Source: Synaphobranchus kaupii (taxonomy: Eukaryota; Chordata; Actinopteri; Anguilliformes; Synaphobranchidae). Taken from it: 64,000 bases of DNA. Positions 20,603 through 34,800 of the stretch are shown one piece after another; the stretch's first letter is position 1, and each line of letters begins with the position of its first letter. The position numbers and the translations under genes were made by a program. The notes under the pieces were generated by a model. It had not been told where the DNA came from. It did no database searches and saw only the letters and a list, made by a program, of their open reading frames with translations. The DNA is taken from positions 100,583,743 to 100,647,742 of the forward strand of contig CM056377.1 in the NCBI GenBank assembly GCA_029718625.1, read 5' to 3'.

Positions 20603-23600
20603 CTGCCAAAGATAATGATAAAAGAAACCATCAATGCATTTTAACAATAACCCATTTTTAATCACAATCAAATTAAAACACAGACAGTGCAATTAGGGAT
20701 GTTACCATCCAAAAACTAGAACGTTCTCAGATTAATTGTGACTAAAAAAATGTAACTGACCCTATTTGGAACTGACTGAGCAATGGACTTAGGTCTTTAA
20801 AATAATTGCTCAGTGTTCCATATGAATTAGTTAACAGTGTTGGAAAAGGAACTGGCTATCATATGTCCAGGTCACTCCCCTCCTCTGATAGTAATTGCTT
20901 AAATGTACATGTGATACCAGGCTTTGCAGATACAGAGCAACAAAGAGAACTGCATGTAAGAGTCAGTAGATGTCAGTCAAATGCACCAATGTACAAATAC
21001 AAAGTCTTACAAAAGTAGATAAACCTTCGGCTGTTCATCAGAACACTAAACAAGATAAAATTATGTAGACGGTTACACATCAAAAGAAAATGTAATCAAA
21101 AGAAAATTCTAAATACTCCAAATGCTTCTAATAATACCTACGACTCAATGGGTTATCATTATCGTTCCAAAAAATATATATTAAAAAAATGAAGACTCTT
21201 CCCATTCTTCTTCCAAATCATTATGGATAAATATAAAAATGTTGTTGCAGTGAATTGTAATTCTAATTGCAATGCATTTAGGTTGAAACTGATACATATT
21301 ACAATTACCTGGATTGTCTAGATGAATTTGTATTATACCATGGCTGTTATGAAATCCTGTTGCTTTCACTTGCTCAGTGCAAAGTGTGACAGGTGAAATG
21401 TGACCGTCCTCTCTCAAACTCACCTCCGCTCTGTGTGATGTAGCGCACCCACGGCAGTGCCTGATAACCACTCTTCTCGATGATTTTCAGGTAGCGCACC
21501 TGTTGACACACAGCAAAGAATTACCCACAATGTTCGCACACCCCCAAAACACGAGGTTCTTTTAGGATTACTGGGGTAACAAGAGTACTTGTGTCCCCAG
21601 TGAGGGACAGTTCACACAAACATTTCACCTCCCAGGCAACGGCAAAAGCGTGTCTACAGGGTACATGCAGCCTAGAGCAGCTACATTAAACACGCAAGCT
21701 ATTTGGAAAGGGAAACAGAGAAAAAAGAATTAGGTGAAAATTTCCAGACAAATGCTTTGAGCATTGCTTTCATAAATGAAAATGATTAGTTTTCTCTTCT
21801 GGAATGCAAATAGCTCAATCCACATTTTCACATTCCAATGCTATTGTTTCATTAACAGACTATTCACTCCCTCCAACTGTGTGCTCACCCTTGTGTTTCC
21901 ACAATGAAATCTGGGGTGCTTGTGCCCATAAGTTGGACCATCATCAATTCAAATAAATGGTTTTTGTTTCATCATTTGTATTTGCTCGCTGTAAGTCTTC
22001 TGAATTCCCTGCTCTCGATTAATAACATTTGCGAAGTAGTCCTATAATTCTTGCACTGATTATCATCACTGTAAGGGAGAAGTGCAGGTATTGGTGTTGG
22101 TACTCTATCAAGGCACCGCCACTCCCAACAGGATGAGGTCTGAATAAGCCCTCCTCTTGGGCATGGAACCTGCCTGCCAGTTGTGTTCATTTACACTGGG
22201 GAATTTACAGTGCCAGCAGCAACTTTGAGTGGTCAATTTTTTTTAGAGAGCTCCTACAAATAACTGGGAAAAGGTTCCATTTTAAAACCGACAGCTGTTG
22301 CAATTACAATAGTGTAAGTTTGCAAATTTGCACTCATAAGATGAATAAAATGTTTCGGTGCAAGGCACAGAAGATGACCTCCATAATGACATACATGCGC
22401 AGATACGCACGCGCATGCGCACAAACTTTCACCCATTGTAAGCTTATACAAAATTTTGACTTCCTAGTAAGAGTAAACTCTTTGTGAAGCTTTTCACACT
22501 TCTTACAGTAGTTCTATTCAGCTACTGGGTTCAGTGTAAACCTTTCCTCTTGAACTCCAGGAAACCTTGTGATGTTTACAGCAAGGCAAAGTACGTACAG
22601 TCATATTAACAACAGTAGGGTGGTGGAAAGGTACCAGCTGAAGCTCAGTGTATTCATACCAAGACCAAAAAGGGTTATAACTAACTGACCACATAAATTA
22701 AGTTTAACATTTAAATGTAAGTAAAGTAAGTAAACATTTTCAATACAGTGTTGGCTGGAGTCTCAAAGGCCCAAAAGTGACTCACATGCCACTGTAACTT
22801 TCATTTCTCAACCCAGACATTTAACCCAGGTGTTTCTCTCTTGGTTATCATTTACAAAAACCGAATGTGTGCTCATCCCACTAATTCACCCAGCCTCTGA
22901 TCTTTATTGTCCCCACTAGGCTAGCCCTCAACCACACAGATAGCACTTTCCTGTAGAACTGTACACTGCAATGTACCTGAATATATTACAGTTTCAGAAG
23001 GAACGACGGCGTCCAGATGCTGCTGGGATTTGCTATCAGCAGTGTGTGAGTTCAGTCACCCAGAAGCAGCTGTGCATTGATGATGGTGCAGGATAAGCGG
23101 AGGCCTCACCTGGATTCCAGACACAGTGAAGTAGGGGATCTCAAAGTTAACCGTGATGGGTGGCTTTCCCTCCAGTTCGTCACTCTCCACACTGGGAAGC
23201 CCAAAGTGAGCCCGCATCATGTACTCCTTTCCACCCTATAGTCTCGATACACACAAGGCACAGATCATCAACACGCTGACATAAACTTGTCAGCAAATCA
23301 GTGTTTTCTCTGCAGAATTTCAGTGCATCAGTGAGTTCATTGGTTGGCCGTAAAAGTGTGAGTTACAAAAGACAATATTGTGTTTCCCCTAGCAGGGCAA
23401 TTTACCAGCTAGAAGCCCTGACAGTGCATGACACAATATATACACAACCTTCTTTTTACTTAAAGAGCACAGTAAAAAGTGGTCTTAAAAATGATGACAG
23501 GAAAAGTGTTTATCAGACCCTAAAATGTGCCTGAAAGGGACATTGACCTTTAAGGGCTGATGAACATTTTGCAATTGAAACTGCAATCAAGTCCACAGCT

Positions 23601-26600
23601 CCTGTGGGGCACCAGAGCCTAATCTAGGCTGTAGGAACAGGAAAAACATCGCAGTTTACAAAAAGAGCTGGAAGCTGGAGCTCATTTTACTGTAATAGCT
23701 ACAACTTGGCCAACTAACTAAGATCACGTTTTCATTTTTAATTTCTTTTGCCAAGAAAAACATTATGCATGTCATCTTGGCTCCACATCCTACCTGATGT
23801 TACAGAATTTTGTGTGATGTTGCAACAGTAGTATCTAGAGCTGACAGGAAGTAAGATATGTTACAGGAAGTTCTTTTCAGAGAAGTGTACCCAACTATCT
23901 AGCTATCAGATAAGTCAAAAAGAGATCGAAAACTCAAATAAACATGTTAATTTCTTGTACTTCCTAGCAATACACTGTATGTAGTCTATATGAGAGAGAA
24001 TCATAACTGGACACTGCAAAAACCAAATCTTAACAAGCATTTTAATCTTATATTTAGACTTTAGAATCTTATTTTGGTTACATTTTTGCCAAATAAGACA
24101 AACTATCTGCCAGTGGGGTGGGATAGTTTTACTAATTTCAAGATTTGCAAGTGGCGTAATATAATTCCACTTGTCAAGTACCTTAAAACAAGATAATATT
24201 TTCCACTTTAGAGAAAAAAAAAATCTCATTACAAGACTAAAACACTTAAGACAGACATTTTTTGCAGTGTACAGTGCATCCGGAAAGTATTCACAGCGCT
24301 TCACTTTTTCCACATTTTGTTCTGTTACAGCCTTATTCCAAAATTGATTAAATTCATTTTTTCCCTCAAAATTCTACACACAACACCCCATAATGACAAT
24401 GTGAAAAAAGTTTTTTTGAGATTTTTGCAAATTTATTAAAAATAAAAAAACTAAAATTTCTCATTTACATAAGTATTCATACCCTTTGCTTTAACGTATT
24501 TTTAAAGTATCATATTTCATATTTGGTCGCATATCCTTTACATGCTGTTACTTCCTGAAGTCTGTGACCATCAACATCAAAAAACTGTCGATATCTTATT
24601 TTCAGGTACTGTTACAAGCGATACTATAACCTCTCTGCATTTGAATGGATCTCTATGGAAATTGGGGGGTGAGACTAGATTAAGCTGTAAATTACACTGG
24701 TACAGTATGGAACACATGGCTGGCTAAATGGCTGTAAGTTATCAAGGGTCTGAGCTATCAAACGAGCCCCAAACCATCACTCTGTTGCCAGATATGGAGT
24801 AGATGTGGATGGATCACTTTAAGGGTTGTTTCTCCTGACTTTTTTCCCCATAGAGTTCTATAGGAAAATGAGTCCGGAGAAATAACCCTTGCAGTGATCC
24901 ATCCACATCTACTCCATATCTGGCAACAGAGTGATGGTTTTGGGCTCGTTTGATAGCTCAGAGCCTTGATAACTTACAGCCATTTAGCCAGCCATGTGTT
25001 CCATACTGTACCAGTGTAATTTACAGCTGAATCTAGTCTCACCCCCCAATTTCCATAGAGATCCATTCAAATGCAGAGAGGTTATAGTATCGCTTGTAAC
25101 AGTACCTGAAAATAAGATATCGACAGTTTTTTGATGTTGATGGTCACAGACTTCAGGAAGTAACAGCGTAAAGGATATGCGACCAAATATGAAATATGAT
25201 ACTTTAAAAATACGTTAAAGCAAAGGGTATGAATACTTATGTAAATGAGAAATTTTATTTTTTTATTTTTAATAAATTTGCAAAAATCTCAAAAAAACTT
25301 TTCACATTGTCATTATGGGGTGTTGTGTGTAGAAATTTGAGGGAAAAAATGAATTTAATCAATTTTGGAATAAGGCTGTAACAGAACAAAATGTGGAAAA
25401 ACTGAAGCGCTGTGAATACTTTCCGGATGCACTGTATATACTCTAAATTTGCATACCACAGATAGAAGGGCAGCTGTACATTAATAAACCGCACCACTGA
25501 CAAAGTTTAATACACAATGTTTGTGCTGGCGAACAAGGAAAAACGCTTGAGACAATACACATATTCAAGCATCCCCTTTCTTATGAATCTACAACAGTCT
25601 ACAGCTCTTTATCTTAAAATGCAAAGGAAAACCAGCTTATCCTCATCAGCCAAGCAAAGCTAGGTTCCAGCAGGGTTTGGTTCAGCACTGATCCATGGGT
25701 ATAAGGGGTATATACTCATTCATGAATGGGTGTAAGGGGACTAAAAATACTGGATACTGGAACAGGATCCAGAGAAGAAGAAAGCTGAGTAAGTTAGAAG
25801 TGTGGGTGTGTATAATCTGACTAACACACCAAAAGAATAGTTTTTGATCTAGGTCAGTGAACAAAGCAGTGAACAAAGCAGTGGACAAAAGCCTTGCGAG
25901 TTTGGTAATGTAGGAAATCTTTCCACTACCTCCGTTACTCTTGTTTCTCAGTTGTAGTTAATTAGTAGTGGTTAGAATTAGTGTGGTTAAAATGTAGGCT
26001 TCTTATTATTCCATTTAACAGTGTTTTGTTAAGATATTTGTTCAGTAACTTGAGTTGTTGAGAATTAAATTAAAACAAAAAAATTTAAATTAAAAAAGTA
26101 TAAGATTCCCAATTTGAATCCCCTCTGCCTGCACCATCATGCATCTGTCCCCTCCACAGTGTCACACAGGGTAATTGATTTCAATGATAAGATATAGTCA
26201 ATACAAATAAAGCACAATTCTGAAGCAGCAGATGAAACAGTGAGATGTGCTGCCAATTCTGACCGGGAAGGACTTGATGTTCCACTGCACAGCGCTCTTC
26301 TCCGGCACCCACTTGGCACTGCCCATGCTGGACTTGAATTTGGGGGAGTCGGCATCACTGGGCACTGGTATCATGATGGACACGTTGTTTGCGGTCGACC
26401 GGTTCTTAAACTGGCTCCGGGCCTGAGAGGTGGAGCAAAAAGGCAGTATAAATATATAGAAATCAATGCACGCATAGCTATTAAAACACTGACGTTCATT
26501 TGCCGCCATTCACCATTTTGACACAGGCTTCCTTTCACACAGCACTCTCAACTGATTAGTGAGGACTTGCTACTGAATAATTTGTGTCTGCAAAAGGAAC

Positions 26601-29600
26601 CAGCAAAATGAGGATAAATAAATATTTGTCGCTATCTTTTCAGAAAGCATATATGAATAAAGTATAATGAATAAACCAGCCAAACACACATTGTATGCCA
26701 TACTGTGCCTTGAGAGCAGCTATACAGGCCCTCAACTCTCATTAATCCTTATTGGCTCACTAGGGGCTGATGTCAACGTACACCGCAAGTGAAAGATGAG
26801 AGCAGTTGGCAATGGGCCTACCTTGACCTTGATTTCCACACGGCTGTGGGAGAACTTCTCGATCACAGACTCGATCCAGAAGAGGGGTTTCACCTGTGAC
26901 TCAGTGAGAAGGCGGAGCACTCAGTCAGGCAAAGGGAATAACTGATATCTGAACCGTTGTATTCATATAGTTAAGCTACAGTTTTCAAAACTTCACTCCT
27001 TCACTCCTCCTTATGCTTAGTATGGTGTATAAGATGAATCGCAATGCCATTTCTGTATACCTTAGCAATTATCGGAACATACTTTTTCTATGTCAAAGAT
27101 GCTTATGGTCAAAACCCCAGAGTAAACATGGCCAATACTGGACTTCACAAATGACTGGGTGGTGTAGGCTACTTTTTAACATCAATAATCTATGGATTTT
27201 TTTAAGCATGAAGTAAAGTTCAGGAATGTGCCTGTAAAATTGTGATTTTTAATTTTTATTCCAGAGGGGACATTTTCTTAGTCATTGATTTAAATTTCCG
27301 GTAGTGATTGTTACATAATCATTAGAATGTTCAGTTAATAACATTCTAATCACATTTGTGAGATTACACCTTAAACAAAAGGTTAAGTGCGATGCAACTT
27401 TTATCTGCCATTTCATTTCTATCTCTAATGTATTCCTCCATAAGACGTATACCAAGTATGGCATATAAGGTATATAAGTTTATACTCTGTGTTACCCTTT
27501 TTAATGTATGCACCAGTTAACTTGGCTGTGTATGTTTTTAAATTGGCAAATAAACAGACAAATGAACAAAACAGGCGGTGCATGACATACAGCCATGGAT
27601 TGCTCCATAAACTCCACATAGCTGTATGCGGTTACATGCCAGCCGAGTGAATGAACTGAGAGGCCAGCGGGGAAGGCCGTTTCACTCACCGCTGTGTTGA
27701 GACGGTAGGACATGAGCTCACACTCGCCATCGGGTGGGATGAAGGAAATGGTGCGGTCATTTTCGAAGCGGGACAGGCGAACACATTGGTGGAACTTCAC
27801 ATCCTCCAATTCCACGGTCTTGCTCTTCCCCCCTAACAGAGCAAAACAGGCATGTGAGCAGTTCAGCCAGGTTTTTCCCCTTGGTCAAACGTCTCTCTAA
27901 TAGCTTTCTAAACCTCCTCCACATACAGTGCCCACCATAATGTTTGGGAAAAAGACAGGTTTCTTGATTTGGCTCTGTACTCCACCATTTTAGATTTGTA
28001 ATCAAACACAAGTGCAGATTCTCAGCTTTTATTAAAGGGTATTTTTATACTTTTGTTTTCACCATGTAGAAATGATGACACTTTTTAGACATAGCCACCC
28101 TGCCCCATTTTAGGGCACCATAATGTTGGGGACAAATAGCTTCACAGGGGATTCCGAATAGTCAGGTGTGTTCAATTGCTTCCTTATTGCAGGTACCAGA
28201 GAGCTTTCAGTATCTATTCTTGATTCTAGTATTTTAATTGCCTTTGGAATCTGTTATTTGTGTCAACATGAGGACCAGAGTTGTGCATATGGAAGTCAAG
28301 GAAGCCATTATGAGGCTGAAAAATAAGAAAAAACAGCCACAGGCATAGGCCAAACCTTAGGCTTACCAAAAATCAGCTGTTTGGAACATCATTAAGAAGA
28401 AAGAGGACTGGGGAGCTCAGTAAGTGCAAAGGGCCTGGTAGGCCAAGGAAGACCTCTACAGTTAATGACCGAAGAATTCTCACTATAATGAAGAAAAACC
28501 CACAAATACCTGTCTGACAGATAAGAAACACTCTTCAGGAGGCAGGAGTGAATTTGTCAGTGATTACCGTCTGCAAAAGACTTCACAAACAGAACTACCT
28601 ATCGCTGAGTTATGGCCCATCCATTACACTCTCATTAATTGCTACTTGGAATGTTGTTGATTTAAGAACTGTTTCTTTGTGCACCAATTGTAAGTCAGCT
28701 AAATGGCTAAAATGGAAAATGTAAATGTAAACTACAGAGGCGACACTGCAAGATGCAAACCACTAGTTAGCCGCTAAAACAGGATGGCCAGGTTACAGTT
28801 TGCTAAGAATGACCTAAAACAGTTCTGGAAAGGTTATTGTGGACAGATGAGACCAAGATTAACTTTTATCTGTGAAACATGGTGGTGGGTGTTATGGTTT
28901 GGGCATATATGGCTGCCACAGGTACTGGCTCACTTGTCTTCATTGATGATGTAACTGCTGATAGCAGCAGCAGAATTCATTCTGAAGTGTACGGAAACAT
29001 CTTATCTAGTTCACTGGACCAAACTCACTGGATGGCACTCCATCCTACAGCAAGACAATGATCCCAAACAAACTGCTAAAGCAATAAAGCACTTTTTTCA
29101 CAGCCAAAAACGGGAAGATCCTTGACTGGCCAAGTCAGTCACCTGATCTAAATCCAATTGTGAATCCATGTGTTTCATAGGCTGAAGAGAAAACTTAAGG
29201 CAACTAGCCCCCAAAACAAGCAGGAGTTGAAGGCAGAGCATCACCAGAGAAGATACTCAGCACCTAGTGATGTCTGTGGGTCACAGACTTCAAACAGTCA
29301 CTGCATACAAAGGATATGCAACAAAGTACTAAACATGACTACTTTCATTCACATAACATTAATATGTACCAAACATTATAGTGCCCTGAAATGGGGGGCC
29401 ATCTATAAAAAGTGCTATAATTGCTAACTGGTGAAACCAAAATGTATAAAGAAAATACCCTTTAATAAAAGCTGAGAATTTGCACTTTAATTGTTTGATT
29501 ACAAACAAATATTGTGGAGTACAGAGCCAATTCAAGAAAAAATATGTCTTTGTCTCAAAAATTATGGAGGGCACTGTACTATATATACCACAAACAACCC

Positions 29601-31790
29601 TGCCACAAATCTCCAAAAACAGGCCTAAACTACTACATATGTACAGGGATATATCTTCTGTGTATGAGTCCAGCAATAAGCATTTGATCACAATGACTTA
29701 CATTGGGAGCAGGTTACTCAGCATTGTCATTGTGTTAAGGTATAGCCAAAGGCCTAGAACCAAATTTGTTAAATGCGTTGTCTATGGAAAAAGTATGTGT
29801 GGGCTGCAATATTGCTGGGAACATGTTTGCTTTCTGCCAAGTTCCAACACCAAGGAGCAGCATATTATCTTGCCTCGGTGGTGCACGAGCACAAGCAGTC
29901 TTTGATAAACATTCAGATTTTTACTGAAATGCGACAAACAAAAATGCAAGTTAAAACCCCCCCAAAAAAAAAATCCAAAAAGGGAAAGCAGTACAGATTA
30001 GAAAGCGGGTTGTACAAGCTAAAGGCAGCTAACCATTCCTACCCTAACACACAGTCAGGTGGAAAGTTACCCAAGTTTCAGAAAATTCTGGGAAATTGAC
30101 TGTTGCTGCTTAGAGCCGTTTAATGACTTGGGTCCTGTTAGCTTCCACTGCTTCCTAATTCCCTCACCCACAGGGAATTTTATCAGGCTTAGGTTCAGAA
30201 CAGGCTGTTGTCGAAATGCAGCGCTGCAATGCATGACCAGGTGTCTGTGACATTTTAATAAAGATTAAAAGCGCCCCTGTGTTCTTGAAGCCAGCCAGGG
30301 AGGGCCTGAGCACAGTGCCTGGGCTTTGGAGATCAGAGGCCTATCAGGCAGCTATAATCACAGCAGGTACACCCTTGCAACTGCCTTTTCATTGTTGGAA
30401 TGAAAGGCCACATAATGACATCAGTGGATAGGTCAGAGTGCAGTCGGCCCTCCTGTGAATGGGCCCCAGACCCTCAGAGTGTGGTGTCCCCAGAGTTACT
30501 GGCAGTGGCAGGTGCCATAGGCATCAGGCTTTGGGGTGTACTTATATCTGCCTCACCAAATTCATCAGAGGGGCTAAAAAATGGCTGTCACACACATTAA
30601 TACAATGTGCATTTTATGGATGCCGTCTATCTTAATAAAATGAAGCTCTCCCAATTCAGACCATATGTGCATAAGGACTTATGTTAATCACAGAACTGAC
30701 TCAAAATTCAACATCAACTTTTGAAACCTGGAATTGCCATTACTTTTGTTTTTCCTTGGGGCTGCAGTAACATGAGGCAGTGAAATTGACCTCAAAACAG
30801 CCTTCCGTCTCACCCAACTCATTTAATTTCCTCTCCAAGTAAAAAAAGTAAAATTCCATTTGACGTACAAATGCACCTCTCGCCACCTATTTCAATGTTG
30901 ATATAAAGCAGCAATTATGGGCCTTGCCCTCTGGGGGGCAATATTTCAGTTTTTCTTCTTGAGCTGGGTTAGGGCAATTGTTCCCATTGTTAAAAAAAGA
31001 AAAGAAAAATAATTGCTCAAAGCTGTTAAAAAAACATTTTGAGGAAGCAATGCAATAAAAGTACTGCCCTAATATCACACAGATGTATGTGATAGCATAT
31101 CATAACTTCATATCTCACTAATTAATTCAGCTTAATGAGGATAAAACTGAGGTCCTCATAGTCGGACACCCAAAATTGATATTGGGGATTCATAAGAATC
31201 TTGGCAATATGGCGACAAATATCAGGCCCTTTGCCAGAAACCTGGGAATAATTTCAAAAGACAAGTACAAGGTGTTGTTCAGTCATGTTTTTACCAGCTA
31301 AGAAATATTTCTAAAATTAAGTCCTTTTTGACTGTCAATGACCTGGAGAAGGTTATTAGTGCTTTTATTTTATCCTGTTTGTACTACTGTAATTCTCTTT
31401 ACTCACCATTTAGTGGTAAATCACTACCTTGTCTGCAATTGGTCCAAAATGCAGCTGCTATGCTCTTAACTGGAACTAAGCAAAGAGATCATACCACTTC
31501 TGTTTTAGCCTCCTTGCATTGGCTTTCAATTGCTGTTAGAGTTGATTTTAAGATTTTATTCAGTACCTACATGACAAGGTGAATGGCCTAGTCCCTATCT
31601 ATATTTCAGAACTTTTATCTCCCATTGTACAGCGGCGTATCCTTTTAACATCAGACAAAGCTCTGCTCCCACTTACAAAGTCTAGGCTGGTAACAAAAGG
31701 AGATCTGACTTTCGCCATTAGGGCACCTAAACGTAAGGAATGACTTGCCCCAACTAAAAAGTCACTTATTTAAATTAGCTTTTTACTAAA

Positions 31791-31861
<71 letters not shown>

Positions 31862-34800
31862 TACTCGAAAGTTTGTGAACCCTTTAGAATTTTCAGTGAT
31901 CCATCCACATCTACTCCATATCTGGCCGCAGAGTGATGGTTTGGGGCTCGTTTGATACCTTAGACCCTGGATGACTTACAGCCATTTAGCCAGTCATGTG
32001 TTCCATACTGTACCTGTGTAATTTACAGCTGAATCTAGTCTCACCCCCCAATTCCCATAGAGATCCATTCAAATGCAGAGAGGTTATAGTATCGCTTGTA
32101 ACGGTACCTGAAAATAAGATATTGAGAGTCTTTTGATATTGATGGGTCACAGACTTCAGGAAGTAACAGCATGCAAAGGATATGCGACCAAATATTAAAT
32201 ATGATACTTCAAAAATATGTATGATCCAAGGGTTCACATACTTTTTCAACAAAGCATTTAAAGGATAAGTTCGCTATTTTGGACCTTGGACCCTATTTGC
32301 GGTCTGTCTTCCATGAACCTGACACATTGAGTCCATATTTTCGCTGATCGGTCCAGTATTGAGCTAGCTACAGATTTCCTGTAGGCTCTCACTGGGCTAC
32401 AATAGAAGTCAACGGGGCAATTAGAAATGTTATGGAAAAACAACGATAAATGTGCTTTCATGTACAATAAATGAGACGGGAAGCTCAGGGTGTATTGTTA
32501 CCGGTCTCAGTATGCTCTCCTGTGAAATGTATCTCAATCAGAACATTTTTACGTGCTTGGCATGGCTTGGAAGTAAGCATTTCTCTGTTGCTTGTTTTCG
32601 CTGCTCCCGCGGAGTACTATGTGTCGGGGGTGGGGGAGCGGGAAGGTGTGCCGGCCGTTTACGAAACTATCTATGTGAGCAGTCTGCGTTTGTTTACCTG
32701 CAGCAACGTAGGCTACAATTTCCACAAAAAAACTTGGATGATGGATGACTATAATGATTACGAAGACGAAGAATTTGATTTTGACTGACGTTACTGGCTA
32801 CAGATTTGAGCCAGAATACACGGACACGGAACTACAAGAGATGGATGATAAGAGAGCAAGAGAAGAGAGAGAGGCTGAAGTTGCACAGGTAATGTAAATT
32901 ATTACAAATGATGATTACAAACACTGCGTTACAAATAGTTCTGCTGTAGGCTACTAGCTAGTAAACTACAACGGGAGGTGAGGATTTGTGATCAACTGCT
33001 TTTCAAGCGGCCTCTCTACAACGTAGCTAGACTGCGGAAGTTTACAGTGCGAGGTAGTGCGGTCGGAGAAATAGTTCTGTTTCAAATGGAACTGTTGTTT
33101 CAACGTTCGGTTTGCGTTTGCGATAGCCTACATTTCACAGGAGAGCATACTGAGACCGTAAGAATACACACTGAGCTATAAAAGCACATTTATCGTTGTT
33201 TTTCCATAACATTTCTAATTGCCCCGTTGACTTCTATTGTAGCCCAGTGAGAGCCTACAGGAAATCTGTAGCTAGCTCAATACTGGACCGATCAGCGAAA
33301 ATATGGACTCAATGTGTCAGGTTCATGGAAGACAGACCGCAAATAGGGTCCAAGGTCCAAAATAGCGAACTTATCCTTTAATGTTGGATAATTTTGCTCA
33401 ATAAATAAATTATAAAAGAATAATGTTTTTGCTGGGTTCATTTTATCAAGTTTTAGGACTTAGATGAAGATGTGATCACATTTTAGATCGAATTTATGCA
33501 GGTATACAGAAAATTCTAAACGGTTCACAAACTTTCGAGCAGCACTGTATATATGGGTCATTCCATATAAAATCAATTAATGCTTCCCACCTGACCCCCT
33601 CTGAATCACCAGATTTTTTTTTGTACATGAAATATGATCTGAGCCTTCATAGCTTCATAACTAAAGGTGCTAGCCACATGAAATTCCCTGGGCTCAAAGT
33701 TACATTGCAGTTGTGTTCAAAACTGTAATCAGATAATCTCAAGCCAGAATCTCAATTGCGTTCAGCTCAATTTTTTCTACAACCAACTTTCGCTACCAAT
33801 ATCACAGGATATATCATAGTATCAATGTTCAAACTGCACAAGTTTAATGTCTGTGGCCTAGACTAATACAAACCAGCATTGGTAGCATGTACATATAATC
33901 CGTTTTCTGAGAATTCGTCGTAGAAATCTAATTTTTATATATGGGATTGGTGGGATTGGTCAAAACAAATTATACCCTGTGAAAGGGCTCATTTTCCCCT
34001 AAATTTCGATATCAGGCTCAACCTCTAGCCATGATTCCTTCCATTTCAAAATAAATGTCAAACATAGGCATATTTTAATGCTCACAAATGTAGTTAAGGT
34101 CAGTGAAATTTACAAACATTGGTAAACACATGTTCTATATACTAGAAGTACAACTGACAATGTATACGAATAATGATGATGAAAATATAACATTGGAAAT
34201 CACATCATCAGCGAAGTTCACAATCTGACAATGGAAAGGGTTAGGAAATGGTTAGGGTTAGTTTAGGATTAGGGTCCCATACAAGTGGAGATGCTGAATG
34301 TTCCCAACTTTTCCAATGTTATGTCTTCATCATAATTATTAGTATGGATTGTACTTCTAGTATACAAAACATGTTGTACCAATGTTGTTTGTCAATTTCA
34401 CTGCCCATACTATATCCGTGAGCCCTTTCACATGGTACAATTTGTTTTCACCAACCACCCACATATACGTATATACATATATACAAGTGGACCCACTTTT
34501 TTTTTTTTTCTTAGCATAAATGTTTTTCCAAAGTAACATGGGAAAATGCCCTAGGCAACACGGGACGGGATTCACACACTGCTGGGTAGGGACCACTGCT
34601 TTAGAGGGAAGACTGAGAAAGTATTGATTTTTTTCATCAATTAATGCATCCTATTTTTCAATTCTACACTGCATTCCCTGCCGTGTCCTCACTGATTGAG
34701 CCCCCATGTGCACTTCTGATCAGGGGCTAACTTTCATGTGTGTACAACAGCCCAGGGCAGGGATTAGACATAGGCAGCAGCTACAGGGAGATGTAATCCC

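Larger units (their letters stand above)
23236..26263 (-). other. AP-1 mu intron 9, carrying a MITE and a Tc1-type foldback
   Basis: Apart from the elements at 24012-24269 and 24272-25434 I see nothing in this 3.0 kb intron. Confidence 0.6.
31862..33548. mobile_element. Tc1-type remnant with 'ctcgaaagtttgtgaaccc' ends, interrupted by other elements
   Basis: The left end 'ctcgaaagtttgtgaaccc' (31865) is matched by an inverted right end, 'ggttcacaaactttcgagca' (33521), followed by CAGCACTGTATA. Inside lie one arm of the shared foldback core (31901-32180) and the TTAA-target element (32262-33377). No transposase remains. The left tip is lost in the (TA)n tract. Confidence 0.7.

Noticed and set aside
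29170..29427. 85-codon plus-strand frame
   Set aside because: It is the broken 3' end of the degenerate Tc1 transposase region, not a host gene.
34240..34280. TTAGGG-like words suggesting an interstitial telomere
   Set aside because: Only three or four imperfect, non-tandem words within a foldback, too few for a telomeric array.
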